Shown: positions 53,667-63,293, counted from the first letter of the stretch. The stretch: 64,000 nucleotides of DNA from Bacteroides neonati (GCF_000499785.1 NZ_HG726023.1:326532-390531); one strand, 5' to 3'. Numbers and translations are program-made. Notes: generated by a model from the letters alone, not told the origin.

Positions 53667-55301
53667 ATGAAGAAGTGGATTGTTTATTTATTGCTTTTGG
53701 CAGGAAGTGCACAAGCATTGGCGCAAAAAGAATCGAGTGATAACAGCATATCGGCTAATAAGAATAAGCCCGAGCGCGAAGAGTGGTTGAGAGACCTTGG
53801 CTTTGGGCTGTTTCTTCATTGGAGTCTGGATAGTCAGTTGGGAGTTGTTATCGGACATACATTGGTGGGAGCATCAGATGATTATACTCATCGATTTATC
53901 AAAGAACTTCCTCAAACGTTTGATCCTTATAAATTTGATGGTTACCGTATAGCGGTTCAGGCCAAATTGGCAGGGGCTAAATACATTTGTCTGACCACGA
54001 AACATCATTCCGGTTTCTGTATGTGGGATACGAAGACAACCGATTTTAAAATAACAAATACCCCTTATGGGAAAGATTTGTTGAGAGAGTTTGTCGATGG
54101 TGCGCGTAAGGCCGGATTGGCTGTCGGTCTTTATTATTCCCCGGAAGATTTTAAGTTTTTATATGATCACGACATGAGTGTGCAAAGAGGGGGACTTGTC
54201 TTTACCGACGAGATACAAGAAAAATACAATGACCTGATTCGCCGCCAGACTCGAGAGCTTTTTACCGAGTATGGCGATATAGACATGTTTTTCGTCGATG
54301 GTGCACCTAAAGCACCCGCTCTGATCGAAGCTTGGCGACTGCAACCCAATGTTGTTGTCACTCGTGGTGCAGTGAGTACACCCGAACAAACGATACCCGG
54401 AGCAGTTAATGATAAGTTATGGGAGTCTTGTTTGACGATGGGCACACAATGGCAATATAAACCAACGCACGATGAACTCAAATCGGCTACACGTATCATT
54501 GAAATTCTAGTGGAAACTCGAGCCAAAGGAGGTAATCTATTGTTGAATGTTGGTCCTAAGCCCGACGGTGTTATTGCAGATCCGGAAGAACGTAATTTGA
54601 CCGAATTGTCTGCTTGGCATTTTATCAATCAAGAAGCTATTCACAATGTGCGTCCCTGGATTGTGCCTCATGAAGAGAATATCTGGTATACCGCATCAAA
54701 AGATCAAAAGACTGTTTATGCAGTTATTTTTGGTATTCCAGATTGGGTTAGAGGTGATCGCAAAGAGTTTGTTCTTGCCTCAGTGAAAGCTACCTTACAG
54801 ACTCGTATCAGTGTGTTGGGGCAAAACGATAAAGTGGTGGAGTATGCGAATCAAGTCGATGCCAAATCTCGTTTTAGTCAGCAGAAAGATGGGTTACACA
54901 TATCAGTAGTTCGTGCCCAACGTATTTATAATAATAACAAATGGCCTAATCCTATTACGGTTAAGTTGGAACATATAGAACCGGCTCTGAATCCGCCTAC
55001 GTTTTTAACAGTCAAATCATTGACTCAAACGGGTAAAACCACATTGGTCGGCAATGTGATTGATCTTGGTAATACAAATTTGTTAAACGTAGCATTCGAA
55101 TGGAGAATATATGCAGGCTTTGTTGAGAATCTGAATGAGACCGATTGGAAGAGAACCCATTGGATGAGCGTAAATAAAGCGGGAGAATATAAAATAGATC
55201 TGCCCGATCTTCCTAAAGGAATAACGTACGAATTCAGAACTGTTGTCGCTCACCCATCAATGACTCTGTTTGGTGAGAAGATGCAATTTACAAGTCGATA
55301 G
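53667..55301 (+). CDS. GH29 alpha-L-fucosidase-family enzyme
   Basis: 544 residues with a signal peptide (to about 20). The GH29 barrel starts at WLRDLGFGLFLHWS and shows ICLTTKHHSGFCMWDTK, GLYYSP and the nucleophile region DIDMFFVDGAP (Asp211). The C-terminal 200 residues form beta-sandwich domains. GH29 enzymes release alpha-1,2/3/4-fucose, and some act on other alpha-L-sugars. It is divergent from the regulator and very likely belongs to the same polysaccharide locus. Confidence 0.88.
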   Translation: MKKWIVYLLLLAGSAQALAQKESSDNSISANKNKPEREEWLRDLGFGLFLHWSLDSQLGVVIGHTLVGASDDYTHRFIKELPQTFDPYKFDGYRIAVQAKLAGAKYICLTTKHHSGFCMWDTKTTDFKITNTPYGKDLLREFVDGARKAGLAVGLYYSPEDFKFLYDHDMSVQRGGLVFTDEIQEKYNDLIRRQTRELFTEYGDIDMFFVDGAPKAPALIEAWRLQPNVVVTRGAVSTPEQTIPGAVNDKLWESCLTMGTQWQYKPTHDELKSATRIIEILVETRAKGGNLLLNVGPKPDGVIADPEERNLTELSAWHFINQEAIHNVRPWIVPHEENIWYTASKDQKTVYAVIFGIPDWVRGDRKEFVLASVKATLQTRISVLGQNDKVVEYANQVDAKSRFSQQKDGLHISVVRAQRIYNNNKWPNPITVKLEHIEPALNPPTFLTVKSLTQTGKTTLVGNVIDLGNTNLLNVAFEWRIYAGFVENLNETDWKRTHWMSVNKAGEYKIDLPDLPKGITYEFRTVVAHPSMTLFGEKMQFTSR

Positions 55302-55315
55302 TGCATACCTGTGAT

Positions 55316-55987
55316 TTATGGCCATCTATCACAAAGAGCTTGCATCGAAGGAAATAAGGCATCTGCACCTGCATCTAATAATACCTGATCATCTAATGGG
55401 CCTGTATTTACGGCGATAGTGAAGATACCGGCAGCAACTGCAGCTTGTATTCCAAGCGGTGCATTTTCGATCACAATGGCTTCATCCGCATTTAATCCGC
55501 CTTTTTGCAGTGCCATTAAATAGGGTTCGGGATTGGGTTTGCCATGTTTTACGTCGAAGGCAGTTACCATTAGCTCTCGACGAAACATGCCGGGGAAGTT
55601 CTCTTCTAATCGATCCAACAGAGAAGCCTGTCCCGAACCGGTTACTACCATTGGTAGTAGTCCTGCTGCTTTTACTTTTTGCAAGAGTTCCCAAGCACCC
55701 GGCATGCGTGTCGCTTCCGGATACGTATTGAATTCTCTACTTTTCTCTTTGTAGATGCTTTTAATCTCTTCGGGTGTAGCGTCGCGTCCCAATTGGCGTT
55801 GACAGATAAGATTGATTGTACCCGATCCGGTACGTCCTTCGTGCAGGTAAGCTTCTTCGCGGCTTAGGTTAAGTCCGTGTGCATGCATCACTTTGTGCCA
55901 AGAATTGGCGTGGTAGGGCATCGAATCGAAAAGTACGCCATCCATATCAAAGAGGACAGCTTTCAATTTGAAATTCTGTTGAATCAT
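55316..55987 (-). CDS. HAD-superfamily phosphatase / beta-phosphoglucomutase-like
   Basis: 223 residues with HAD subfamily I features: nucleophile DMDGVLFDS, the Thr/Ser of MVVTGSG, the Lys in KHGKPNPEPY and the acidic IVIENAPLGIQAA. A helical cap domain lies between motifs I and II. Beta-phosphoglucomutases and sugar phosphatases share this pattern; the substrate is undetermined. Monocistronic, reading towards the GH29 gene. Confidence 0.87.
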   Translation of the reverse strand: MIQQNFKLKAVLFDMDGVLFDSMPYHANSWHKVMHAHGLNLSREEAYLHEGRTGSGTINLICQRQLGRDATPEEIKSIYKEKSREFNTYPEATRMPGAWELLQKVKAAGLLPMVVTGSGQASLLDRLEENFPGMFRRELMVTAFDVKHGKPNPEPYLMALQKGGLNADEAIVIENAPLGIQAAVAAGIFTIAVNTGPLDDQVLLDAGADALFPSMQALCDRWP

Positions 55988-56012
55988 TCTATTGCTTATT
56001 GATTTTGGAGCA

Positions 56013-56020
56013 CAAAGTTA
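56013..56020 (-). promoter_or_regulatory. -7 element of the HAD gene
   Basis: The minus strand reads TAACTTTG (TAnnTTTG), 26 bases before the ATG. Confidence 0.6.
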
Positions 56021-56050
56021 CTCTTTTTTTGCTAATTAGAATATAATATG

Positions 56051-56058
56051 TATTTTTG
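56051..56058 (+). promoter_or_regulatory. -7 element of the 156-residue lipoprotein gene
   Basis: TATTTTTG (TAnnTTTG), 21 bases before the ATG at 56079. Confidence 0.6.
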
Positions 56059-56078
56059 CCTCGACAAACTCATAATAC

Positions 56079-56549
56079 ATGAAAAAAATAGTTTCACTTT
56101 TATTTAGCTTATTACTCTTGGCGGCATGTTCAAATAACGGTCTAAGCCCGGTAATAACCGTTACTAGCCTGTATGTGAATGATGATACAATCGATTATGC
56201 ACAGACTCTTGGGTCGATGCCTTCTTTGGTTGTGGGCGATGAGGTAAATGTTACGTTGGATCTCAATGGTAATGGTGCCGAATTAAAAACGTTTCAAGTG
56301 AATCGTACCGCAGAAATAAAGTTGGATTCTTTGGGTTACGAAAAAAGGGAAGTAACTTCGGAAATTGATTTTACAGATGTCGAGGGTGGGCGCTTGCGTT
56401 TTGTTGATGGAGTCAATGATACCCATTTGTTGGTAAAGGCAAAAGTCGTTTCGACAACCGAGAAAGAAACTAAACTATCTTTTTACCTCTCTTCAAAAGC
56501 AGAGACTAATGCAGCTCAGTATGATTTGGTGCTGAAGACGGGGGTGTAA
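56079..56549 (+). CDS. Bacteroidetes lipoprotein, beta-sandwich type
   Basis: 156 residues, lipoprotein signal MKKIVSLLFSLLLLAACSN with Cys17. The mature part is beta-rich (VITVTSLYVNDDTIDYAQTLGSMPSLVVGDEVNVTLDLNGNG; TSEIDFTDVEGGRLRF), consistent with small outer-membrane or periplasmic lipoproteins of unknown role. It may belong to a Bacteroides domain of unknown function (possibly DUF5035, from memory). Own promoter and terminator. Confidence 0.78.
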   Translation: MKKIVSLLFSLLLLAACSNNGLSPVITVTSLYVNDDTIDYAQTLGSMPSLVVGDEVNVTLDLNGNGAELKTFQVNRTAEIKLDSLGYEKREVTSEIDFTDVEGGRLRFVDGVNDTHLLVKAKVVSTTEKETKLSFYLSSKAETNAAQYDLVLKTGV

Positions 56550-56564
56550 TCGCTGTTATAGCCG

Positions 56565-56629
56565 TATTGAATAAAAAAAGCCGGGCAAGACTTCAAAGTA
56601 AAGTCTCGCCCGGCTTTTTTTATTCAATA
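56565..56629. terminator. bidirectional terminator, lipoprotein / pgi
   Basis: Arms of about 20 bp flanking a GC-rich core GCCGGGC / GCCCGGC, with an A-run before and T-run after, plus an inner AGACTT / AAGTCT pair. It ends 15 bases from the pgi stop. Confidence 0.93.
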
Positions 56630-56644
56630 TTCTTTTTAGTCCTT

Positions 56645-57982
56645 TTAAAGTCTTGCGCGGATCGCTTTCGAGTCTTCTTCGTATCCGGGTTTGTCAAGTA
56701 AGGCAAACATATTTTTCTTATAAGCCTCTACTCCCGGTTGATTGAACGGATTTACATCCAGAATATAACCGCTGATACCACAAGCTATTTCGAAGAAATA
56801 AAGTAGCTGACCGATATTATATTCGTTTAATTCGGGAACAACCAGACGGATATTAGGAACACCACCATCTACATGAGCCAGTTGAGTACCTAATTCGGCC
56901 ATCTTATTCACTTCGTCTACCCGTTTGCCGGCAAGGAAGTTGAGTCCGTCAAGGTTGGCTTCATCTGCAGGAACTTCGAGCGTATGGTTCACCTTTTCTA
57001 CCGAGATTACGGTTTCGAAGATGATGCGTTCGCCCTCTTGGATCCATTGTCCCATCGAGTGAAGATCGGTCGAGAAATCGACAGCAGCAGGGAAGATTCC
57101 TTTGTTGTCTTTTCCTTCAGACTCACCGTATAATTGTTTCCACCATTCGCTTACATAGTGCAATTTGGGGTTGTAGTTGACCAAGATTTCAATCTTCTTT
57201 CCGCTCTTATAAAGTTCATTGCGTGTAGCAGCATAGATAGCAGCTTGGTTTTGGGCAAAAGGAACATCCTTGCCACAAGCTTTCTCCATATCGGCTGCAC
57301 CTGCTACCAATTGCTCAATATCAAAACCTGCAACGGCAATAGGCAGCAAACCTACCGGAGTGAGTACGGAGAAGCGTCCGCCTACGTTGTCGGGGATGAT
57401 GAATGATTTGTATCCTTCTTTATCGGCAGTAACACGCGCTGCACCTTTCTTAGCATCGGTGATGGCAACAATTACCTTGCGAGCCATCTCTTTGCCACGT
57501 TGCTCTTCGCATTGCTTTTTCAGCAGGCGGAAGGCCAAAGCTGTTTCGGTAGTAGTACCCGATTTAGAGATATTTAGTACACCGAATTTTTTATCTTTTA
57601 AGAATGTAGTCAGTTCGTACAGGTAATCTTCGCCGATATTATGTCCGGCATAGATAATGGTTGGAGCTGTTTTTTCCTTTTGCAACCAAGTGAAGCTGTT
57701 CGATAAGGCTTCTACAACAGCGCGGGTTCCCAAATAACTTCCACCAATACCTGCTACAACCACTACTTCACAATTATCTCTCAACACTTGTGCAGTAGCT
57801 TTCAAGTCGGCCAGATGTTCGGCAGTGATCGATGAGGGCAGGTGCAACCATCCTAAAAAGTCGTTGCCTTTGCCTGTACCATTTTCCAATGCTTCTTGTG
57901 CAGCTTTTACTTGGGCTTCATAGCCGAAAACGGACTCTTTGGAGATAAATCCAAAGGTTTTTTCAATGTTTAAACTAATCAT
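56645..57982 (-). CDS. pgi: glucose-6-phosphate isomerase
   Basis: 445 residues, the short bacterial form. PGI motifs: [31 protein letters not shown] containing the phosphate-binding Ser/Thr loop, [14 protein letters not shown] and the C-terminal [16 protein letters not shown] with its catalytic Lys. It interconverts glucose-6-phosphate and fructose-6-phosphate. It sits 37 bases after gpsA on the same strand and is probably co-transcribed with it. Confidence 0.96.
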   Translation of the reverse strand: MISLNIEKTFGFISKESVFGYEAQVKAAQEALENGTGKGNDFLGWLHLPSSITAEHLADLKATAQVLRDNCEVVVVAGIGGSYLGTRAVVEALSNSFTWLQKEKTAPTIIYAGHNIGEDYLYELTTFLKDKKFGVLNISKSGTTTETALAFRLLKKQCEEQRGKEMARKVIVAITDAKKGAARVTADKEGYKSFIIPDNVGGRFSVLTPVGLLPIAVAGFDIEQLVAGAADMEKACGKDVPFAQNQAAIYAATRNELYKSGKKIEILVNYNPKLHYVSEWWKQLYGESEGKDNKGIFPAAVDFSTDLHSMGQWIQEGERIIFETVISVEKVNHTLEVPADEANLDGLNFLAGKRVDEVNKMAELGTQLAHVDGGVPNIRLVVPELNEYNIGQLLYFFEIACGISGYILDVNPFNQPGVEAYKKNMFALLDKPGYEEDSKAIRARL

Positions 57983-58019
57983 ATCTTTTTACTTTGTTTA
58001 AAGGGGTTTTAAAGTTGGG

Positions 58020-59015
58020 TTACCTGAATGAATCTGTGAGTAGCTTGATTTCAATCATCGGCGATATGCGCTCATAGAGGATGTTGTAAACAGCGTCGAG
58101 TATAGGCATGTTGACATGATAATGCTTGTTGATTTCTTTGATACACTTGGTGCCATAGTAACCTTCGGCTATCATTTCCATCTCAATTTGTGCACTCTTC
58201 ACGGAGTATCCCTTGCCGATCATCGTACCGAATGTACGGTTACGGCTGAAGTTGGAATAGCCCGTAACCAAGAGGTCGCCCAAATAAACAGATTCGTTGA
58301 TGTTTCTGTTTAGCGGATATACTGTATCTAAGAAGCGGCTCATTTCCTGAATGGCATTCGAGATCAGTACCGATTGAAAGTTATCGCCATATTTCAACCC
58401 GCTACAGATACCTGCGGCAATGGCATATACGTTCTTTAATACAGAGCTATATTCGATACCTATCACATCGTCGCTGATGGAGGTTTTAATATAACTGCTT
58501 CCTAACCGGTGGGCGAAGATGCGCGCTTTATCCGTATCGGGGCAAGCCAGTGTAAGATATGAGAGGCGTTCGAGAGCAACCTCTTCTGCATGGCAAGGAC
58601 CTGCCAGAACGGCAATATTCTGGGGTGGAACACCGTACTCTTTCGTGAAGTATTCCGATACGATAATATTGTCGTCGGGTACGATTCCTTTGATAGCAGT
58701 AATAATGAACTTATCCTTTATCTTTGTTTTCAGCTTTTTCAGGTGAACTTTCAAGTAAGGAGATGGGGTGACAAAGACAAGCGTATCACTCTCCTTGACA
58801 ATATCGTTGATATTGGAGCTGAAATTGATACGTTTTATGTCGAACTTAACGCCTGTCAGATAGGCCGGGTTGTGGCCCAATCTCTTGAAGTCGGCAATAC
58901 GGTCGTCGCGACGCATGTACCAGTTGATGGACTCTTCTTGAGCCAAGAACATTTTGGCAATGGCTGTGGCCCAGCTTCCGCCGCCCATTATCGCTATCTT
59001 ACCGGGTAATTTCAT
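58020..59015 (-). CDS. gpsA: glycerol-3-phosphate dehydrogenase [NAD(P)+]
   Basis: 331 residues with the N-terminal Rossmann motif IMGGGSWATAIAKMF, the substrate-binding KGIVPDDN and AVLAGPCHAEEVALE, the catalytic Lys in SSVLKNVYAIAAG and NRTFG in the C-terminal helical domain. The enzyme makes glycerol-3-phosphate for phospholipid synthesis. Between lysS and pgi on the same strand. Confidence 0.95.
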   Translation of the reverse strand: MKLPGKIAIMGGGSWATAIAKMFLAQEESINWYMRRDDRIADFKRLGHNPAYLTGVKFDIKRINFSSNINDIVKESDTLVFVTPSPYLKVHLKKLKTKIKDKFIITAIKGIVPDDNIIVSEYFTKEYGVPPQNIAVLAGPCHAEEVALERLSYLTLACPDTDKARIFAHRLGSSYIKTSISDDVIGIEYSSVLKNVYAIAAGICSGLKYGDNFQSVLISNAIQEMSRFLDTVYPLNRNINESVYLGDLLVTGYSNFSRNRTFGTMIGKGYSVKSAQIEMEMIAEGYYGTKCIKEINKHYHVNMPILDAVYNILYERISPMIEIKLLTDSFR

Positions 59016-59037
59016 ATTGTAATGAATAATAATAATG

Positions 59038-59066
59038 AAAGAGTGAAGAATGACTCTTCACTCTTT
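59038..59066 (-). terminator. hairpin downstream of lysS
   Basis: Perfect 12-bp arms AAAGAGTGAAGA / TCTTCACTCTTT with a five-base loop between lysS and gpsA. The T-run is better on the plus strand, so on the minus strand it is a weak terminator or attenuator. Confidence 0.6.
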
Positions 59067-59072
59067 TTATTC

Positions 59073-60800
59073 TTAATTTAAACGTTTCACCCACTCAGTC
59101 ACATCATTTACTGACGGAGCGGTTAATTCCAATTTGTACTTCTTATTGATACCACAGATATCCTGGTGGAACTTCTGCGGATTCACCTCTTTTAAGTCCG
59201 ATACCATGTTGTATCCGGCTTTCTGAATAGCCGGTACCCACTCTTCGGGGATGCCTATCTCCATGTATTTGGCTGCTGCATCTCTTTTGATTGTCTTTTC
59301 GGGACGCATCTGAGGGAAGAACAATACCTCCTGAATGGCTGTTTGTCCGGTCATCAGCATCACAAGGCGGTCCATACCGATACCCATACCCGATGTAGGA
59401 GGCATACCATACTCCAAGGCGCGTACAAAATCCATATCGATAAACATGGCTTCGTCATCTCCCTTTTCGCTTAGCTTAAGCTGCTCTTGGAAACGCTCCA
59501 GCTGATCGATTGGGTCGTTCAACTCCGAATAAGCATTGCAAAGCTCTTTTCCGTTGACCATAAGCTCGAAGCGTTCTGTCAGTTCGGGGTTTTCGCGGTG
59601 TTTCTTGGTTAGCGGAGACATCTCTTTGGGGTAGTCGGTGATGAAGGTTGGCTGAATGTAATTGCCTTCGCAGAACTCGCCGAATATTTCATCGATCAGC
59701 TTGCCTTTGCCCATGGTTTCGTTGATGTCCATGTTAAGTTGCTTGCATACCTCGCGAATCTCTTCTTCGCTCTTTCCTGTTAGATCGTGACCGGTAAAGT
59801 CCTTGATCGCTCCCAGCATGGTAACACGCTTGAAGGGTGCTTTGAAATTGATCAGTTTATCACCTACGGTTACCTCTGTGGTTCCATTCACATCGAGACA
59901 GATCTTTTCGATCATCTTTTCGGTGAACTCCATCATCCAGTTGTAGTCTTTGTACGATACATAGATCTCCATACAGGTAAACTCGGGGTTGTGCGTGCGG
60001 TCCATTCCTTCGTTACGGAAGTTTTTCGAGAACTCGTATACCCCTTCAAAGCCACCGACGATAAGACGCTTCAGGTACAGCTCATCTGCGATACGCAGGT
60101 ACAGCGGAATATCAAGCGCATTGTGGTGTGTGATGAACGGACGTGCCGATGCACCACCGGGGATGGCTTGCAGGATGGGTGTCTCTACTTCCATGTAATT
60201 CTGTGCGTTGAAATATTCACGCATGGAAGAGTACACTTTATTTCGTTTGATGAAAATATCTTTGATACCTTCGTTTACAGCCAGGTCGACGTAGCGTTGG
60301 CGATAACGCATTTCGGGATCTTCGAAGGAGTCGTATGCTACACCGTCTTTATACTTTACGATAGGAAGCGGCTTGATCGATTTGGCCAGTACCGTGAGCT
60401 TTTGTGCATGGATACTGATTTCGCCCATTTGTGTGCGAAATACAAAACCTTCGATACCGATAAAGTCGCCTAAGTCGAGCAGGCGTTTAAACACAGTGTT
60501 GTACATCTCTTTGTCTTCTCCCGGACAAATATCGTCGCGAGTGATATAGACTTGTATACGTCCTTTTGAATCTTGCAATTCAACAAAAGACGCTTTACCC
60601 ATAACACGTCTGCTCATGATGCGTCCGGCAATGGAAACAGGACGTGGCGCTTCGTCGTCTTTGAATTCCTGTTTTATATCGGTAGAGAAAGCATTGGTTA
60701 CATACTCTGCTGCGGGATAGGGATCAATGCCCATCGCGCGAAGTTCATTCAGACTGTTGCGTCGGATGATTTCCTGTTCACTTAGTTCTAATAGGTTCAT
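59073..60800 (-). CDS. lysS: lysyl-tRNA synthetase, class II
   Basis: 575 residues from the ATG at 60800; a longer reading frame (to 60863) would extend over the promoter. The N-terminal OB-fold (VSIAGRIMSRRVMGKASFVELQDSKGRIQVYI) is followed by the class II core: motif 1 VETPILQAIPGGASARPF, motif 2 FRNEGMDRTHNPEFTCME, and motif 3 MPPTSGMGIGMDRLVMLM. There is a C-terminal extension of about 70 residues with no catalytic motif, seen in many Bacteroidetes LysS. Confidence 0.96.
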   Translation of the reverse strand: MNLLELSEQEIIRRNSLNELRAMGIDPYPAAEYVTNAFSTDIKQEFKDDEAPRPVSIAGRIMSRRVMGKASFVELQDSKGRIQVYITRDDICPGEDKEMYNTVFKRLLDLGDFIGIEGFVFRTQMGEISIHAQKLTVLAKSIKPLPIVKYKDGVAYDSFEDPEMRYRQRYVDLAVNEGIKDIFIKRNKVYSSMREYFNAQNYMEVETPILQAIPGGASARPFITHHNALDIPLYLRIADELYLKRLIVGGFEGVYEFSKNFRNEGMDRTHNPEFTCMEIYVSYKDYNWMMEFTEKMIEKICLDVNGTTEVTVGDKLINFKAPFKRVTMLGAIKDFTGHDLTGKSEEEIREVCKQLNMDINETMGKGKLIDEIFGEFCEGNYIQPTFITDYPKEMSPLTKKHRENPELTERFELMVNGKELCNAYSELNDPIDQLERFQEQLKLSEKGDDEAMFIDMDFVRALEYGMPPTSGMGIGMDRLVMLMTGQTAIQEVLFFPQMRPEKTIKRDAAAKYMEIGIPEEWVPAIQKAGYNMVSDLKEVNPQKFHQDICGINKKYKLELTAPSVNDVTEWVKRLN

Positions 60801-60830
60801 TTCGTTACGTATTAACTCAATATTTGGAGG

Positions 60831-60838
60831 CAAAAATA
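60831..60838 (-). promoter_or_regulatory. -7 element of lysS
   Basis: The minus strand reads TATTTTTG (TAnnTTTG), 31 bases before the ATG at 60800, supporting that start. Confidence 0.65.
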
Positions 60839-60925
60839 CGAAACATTTTTCATATAACGGCATGAACGGGCTTCTAATTAATCAAAGAAGCCTTCCATGG
60901 GCTTGTCCAAATGCGAAAAAAAGAG

Positions 60926-60933
60926 TACTTTTG
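60926..60933 (+). promoter_or_regulatory. -7 element of the MATE transporter gene
   Basis: TACTTTTG (TAnnTTTG), 20 bases before the ATG at 60953. An in-frame ATG at 60911 lies upstream of it and is therefore rejected. Confidence 0.6.
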
Positions 60934-60952
60934 CACCCTTAAAACATTCAGT

Positions 60953-62308
60953 ATGACAGGACAAAAAACGCCCACTGCGCTGGGAACAGAGCCCATTAGA
61001 AAGCTTTTGATGCAGTATGCCATTCCGGCAATTATCGCTATGACGGCATCGTCTTTGTATAATATGGTTGACAGCATTTTTATTGGGCACGGTGTAGGGC
61101 GCATGGCTATTTCGGGGTTGGCACTCACTTTCCCGTTGATGAACCTGGCAGCAGCATTCGGATCATTGGTTGGTGTAGGAGCCGCCACATTGGTATCGGT
61201 CAAACTGGGGCAGCGCGATTATGATACGGCTCAGCGCGTGCTGGGCAATGTGTTGATCTTAAACCTTATTATCGGGCTGGCTTTTACCATACCTACTCTT
61301 ATCTTTCTGGACCCCATTCTTTACTTCTTCGGAGGTAGTGACGAGACGGTTGGCTATGCCCGCGATTACATGCAGATTATTCTGTTAGGCAATGTGATTA
61401 CGCATATTTATTTGGGGCTCAATGCAGTGCTTCGCTCGGCCGGCCATCCTCAGAAGGCGATGATTGCCACGATTGCGACCGTGCTTATCAATACGGCACT
61501 CGATCCGCTCTTTATCTTCGGCTTCGGTTGGGGCATTCGTGGGGCGGCCATTGCCACGATTGTGGCACAGGTCATTGCTTTGACGTGGCAATTTAAATTG
61601 TTTAGTAACAAAGACGAACTGCTACACTTTCACCGTGGCATCTTCCGGCTGAAACGTAAGATCGTAACGGCTTCGCTGGCCATCGGCATGGCTCCTTTTT
61701 TAATGAATCTGGCCTCCTGCTTTATTGTCATTTTAATCAATCAAGGGCTCAAACGTCATGGAGGCGATTTGGCCATCGGAGCCTTTGGTATTGTTAACCG
61801 GTTGGTCTTTCTCTTCATTATGATTGTGATGGGCATTAATCAAGGTATGCAACCCATAGCCGGTTATAACTTCGGTGCACGTCACTACGACCGTGTTACT
61901 CAAACACTGAAGCTAACCATTTGTGCGGCTACGGTGGTTACTACGATTGGTTTCCTGATGGGGATATTCGTGCCCGACTGGGCTGTTTCTATTTTTACGT
62001 CCGATAGTGAGCTGATAGCCTTGGCATCCGAAGGGTTGCAGATCGTTGTACTGTTTTTCCCCATTGTCGGCTTTCAGATGGTTGCTTCCAACTTCTTTCA
62101 AAGCATCGGTATGGCAGGTAAGGCTATTTTCCTATCGCTTACCCGGCAGATGTTGTTGTTGATTCCCTGTTTGTTTATTCTTCCCCGTTTTTATGGTCAA
62201 ACGGGGGTATGGGTTAGTATGCCTGTATCCGATTTGGCGGCGAGTTTGATTTCGGCAGCCATGTTGTGGTGGCAGTTTCGAAGCTTCAAAAAGATGAGTG
62301 CAAAATAA
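60953..62308 (+). CDS. MATE-family efflux transporter
   Basis: 451 residues with 12 hydrophobic helices in two related halves (TEPIRKLLMQYAIPAIIAMTASSLYNMVDSIFIG and the second-half SLAIGMAPFLMNLASCFIVILINQGL). MatE proteins exchange drugs or metabolites for Na+ or H+. The NorM/DinF subfamily is likely but the substrate is unknown. Divergent from lysS. Confidence 0.93.
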   Translation: MTGQKTPTALGTEPIRKLLMQYAIPAIIAMTASSLYNMVDSIFIGHGVGRMAISGLALTFPLMNLAAAFGSLVGVGAATLVSVKLGQRDYDTAQRVLGNVLILNLIIGLAFTIPTLIFLDPILYFFGGSDETVGYARDYMQIILLGNVITHIYLGLNAVLRSAGHPQKAMIATIATVLINTALDPLFIFGFGWGIRGAAIATIVAQVIALTWQFKLFSNKDELLHFHRGIFRLKRKIVTASLAIGMAPFLMNLASCFIVILINQGLKRHGGDLAIGAFGIVNRLVFLFIMIVMGINQGMQPIAGYNFGARHYDRVTQTLKLTICAATVVTTIGFLMGIFVPDWAVSIFTSDSELIALASEGLQIVVLFFPIVGFQMVASNFFQSIGMAGKAIFLSLTRQMLLLIPCLFILPRFYGQTGVWVSMPVSDLAASLISAAMLWWQFRSFKKMSAK

Positions 62309-62350
62309 GATAAGTGATCGGCGTAAATTATTGATTATCATAGCTTATAA

Positions 62351-62439
62351 AGAATACGTATTCTTGGGTGCCAAGAGTACGTATTTAACGTACTGTTAAT
62401 TAGTATATGAATGCTCCATTGAGTACGTACTCTTAAGAG
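62351..62439. promoter_or_regulatory. cluster of TACGTA palindromes upstream of the kinase-like gene
   Basis: AGAATACGTATTCT (62351-62364, perfect), the hairpin TACGTATTCTTGG-GTG-CCAAGAGTACGTA (62355-62383), GAGTACGTACTC (62421-62432, perfect) and CTCTTAAGAG (62430-62439). The TACGTAYTCTTGG arms resemble the 50-bp palindrome at 33978-34027. Confidence 0.6.
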
Positions 62440-62526
62440 CAAGCTTATTTTATTCCTGCCCGTATCTAAAACTTACCAATTGATAATTTCTTCTGTTTTC
62501 TTATCTCCCTTCTCAGAAATAATCCG

Positions 62527-62534
62527 TATGTTTG
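62527..62534 (+). promoter_or_regulatory. -7 element of the cytidylate-kinase-like gene
   Basis: TATGTTTG (TAnnTTTG), 28 bases before the ATG at 62563. Confidence 0.6.
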
Positions 62535-62562
62535 CTTTTTAACCAATTAACAGCAACGTACT

Positions 62563-63192
62563 ATGAGTACTAATTATGTGATAAACATCGGCCGTCAACT
62601 AGGAAGTGGCGGCAAGGAAATAGGAGAGAAGCTGGCCTCTCGCATGGGGATAGGCTTTTATGATAAAGAACTGATCAATCTGGCATCCGAAGAGAGCGGA
62701 CTGTGTAGGGAGTTCTTTGAGAAAGCCGACGAAAAAGCTTCTCAAAGTATCATCGGCGGATTGTTTGGGATGCGGTTCCCCTTCATCAGTGACAGTTCTA
62801 TCCCCTACACCAATTGCCTGAGCAATGATGCACTTTTCAAAATTCAAAGCGACGTGATACGCCGGCTTGCATCCGAGCGGTCTTGCTTGTTTGTAGGGCG
62901 TTGCGCCGACTATATTCTTCGGGAACATCCGCGTTGCGTAAACATCTTTATCTCATCCTCTCCACAAGAACGCATGGCGCGTCTTTGTCGCATTCACTCC
63001 ATTGCCGAAGAAGAGGCGGAGGAGATGATGAATAAGTCCGATAAGAAACGTTCCGAATACTACAACTATTATAGCTACAAAACTTGGGGAGCCGCTTCCA
63101 CTTATCACCTTTGTGTCGACTCATCTGCATTGGGTATCGAAGCAACGGTTTTGTTTCTAGAAGAGTTTGTGGCTAAAAAGCTAAAACTATAA
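62563..63192 (+). CDS. cytidylate-kinase-like family protein
   Basis: 209 residues of the AAA/P-loop kinase fold. The N-terminal P-loop is NIGRQLGSGGKEIGEKLA, with FYDKELI as the typical next strand; the LID-like region CLFVGRCADYILREHP and the basic SDKKRSEYYNYY follow. It resembles cytidylate kinase 2-type proteins rather than canonical Cmk. The nucleotide or other substrate is not settled. Confidence 0.85.
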   Translation: MSTNYVINIGRQLGSGGKEIGEKLASRMGIGFYDKELINLASEESGLCREFFEKADEKASQSIIGGLFGMRFPFISDSSIPYTNCLSNDALFKIQSDVIRRLASERSCLFVGRCADYILREHPRCVNIFISSSPQERMARLCRIHSIAEEEAEEMMNKSDKKRSEYYNYYSYKTWGAASTYHLCVDSSALGIEATVLFLEEFVAKKLKL

Positions 63193-63255
63193 ACTCTTTT
63201 TCATCTGCCTGCTATTTAATACCTTAAATCCGCAGTCATATTATTTTCAGAGAAT

Positions 63256-63293
63256 CCAAACACTTGAGGATGAATAACATCCTCAAGGTTTGG
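63256..63293 (+). terminator. long hairpin between the kinase-like gene and the IS1380 gene
   Basis: Arms of about 16 bp with one bulged base around CTTGAGGATG / CATCCTCAAG and a five-base loop; no clear T-run. It could be a terminator of the kinase-like gene or part of the IS left end. Confidence 0.45.

Noticed and set aside
59787..60473. A 228-codon open frame opposite lysS
   Set aside because: It is antisense to conserved lysS coding sequence and its translation has no family-like motifs.
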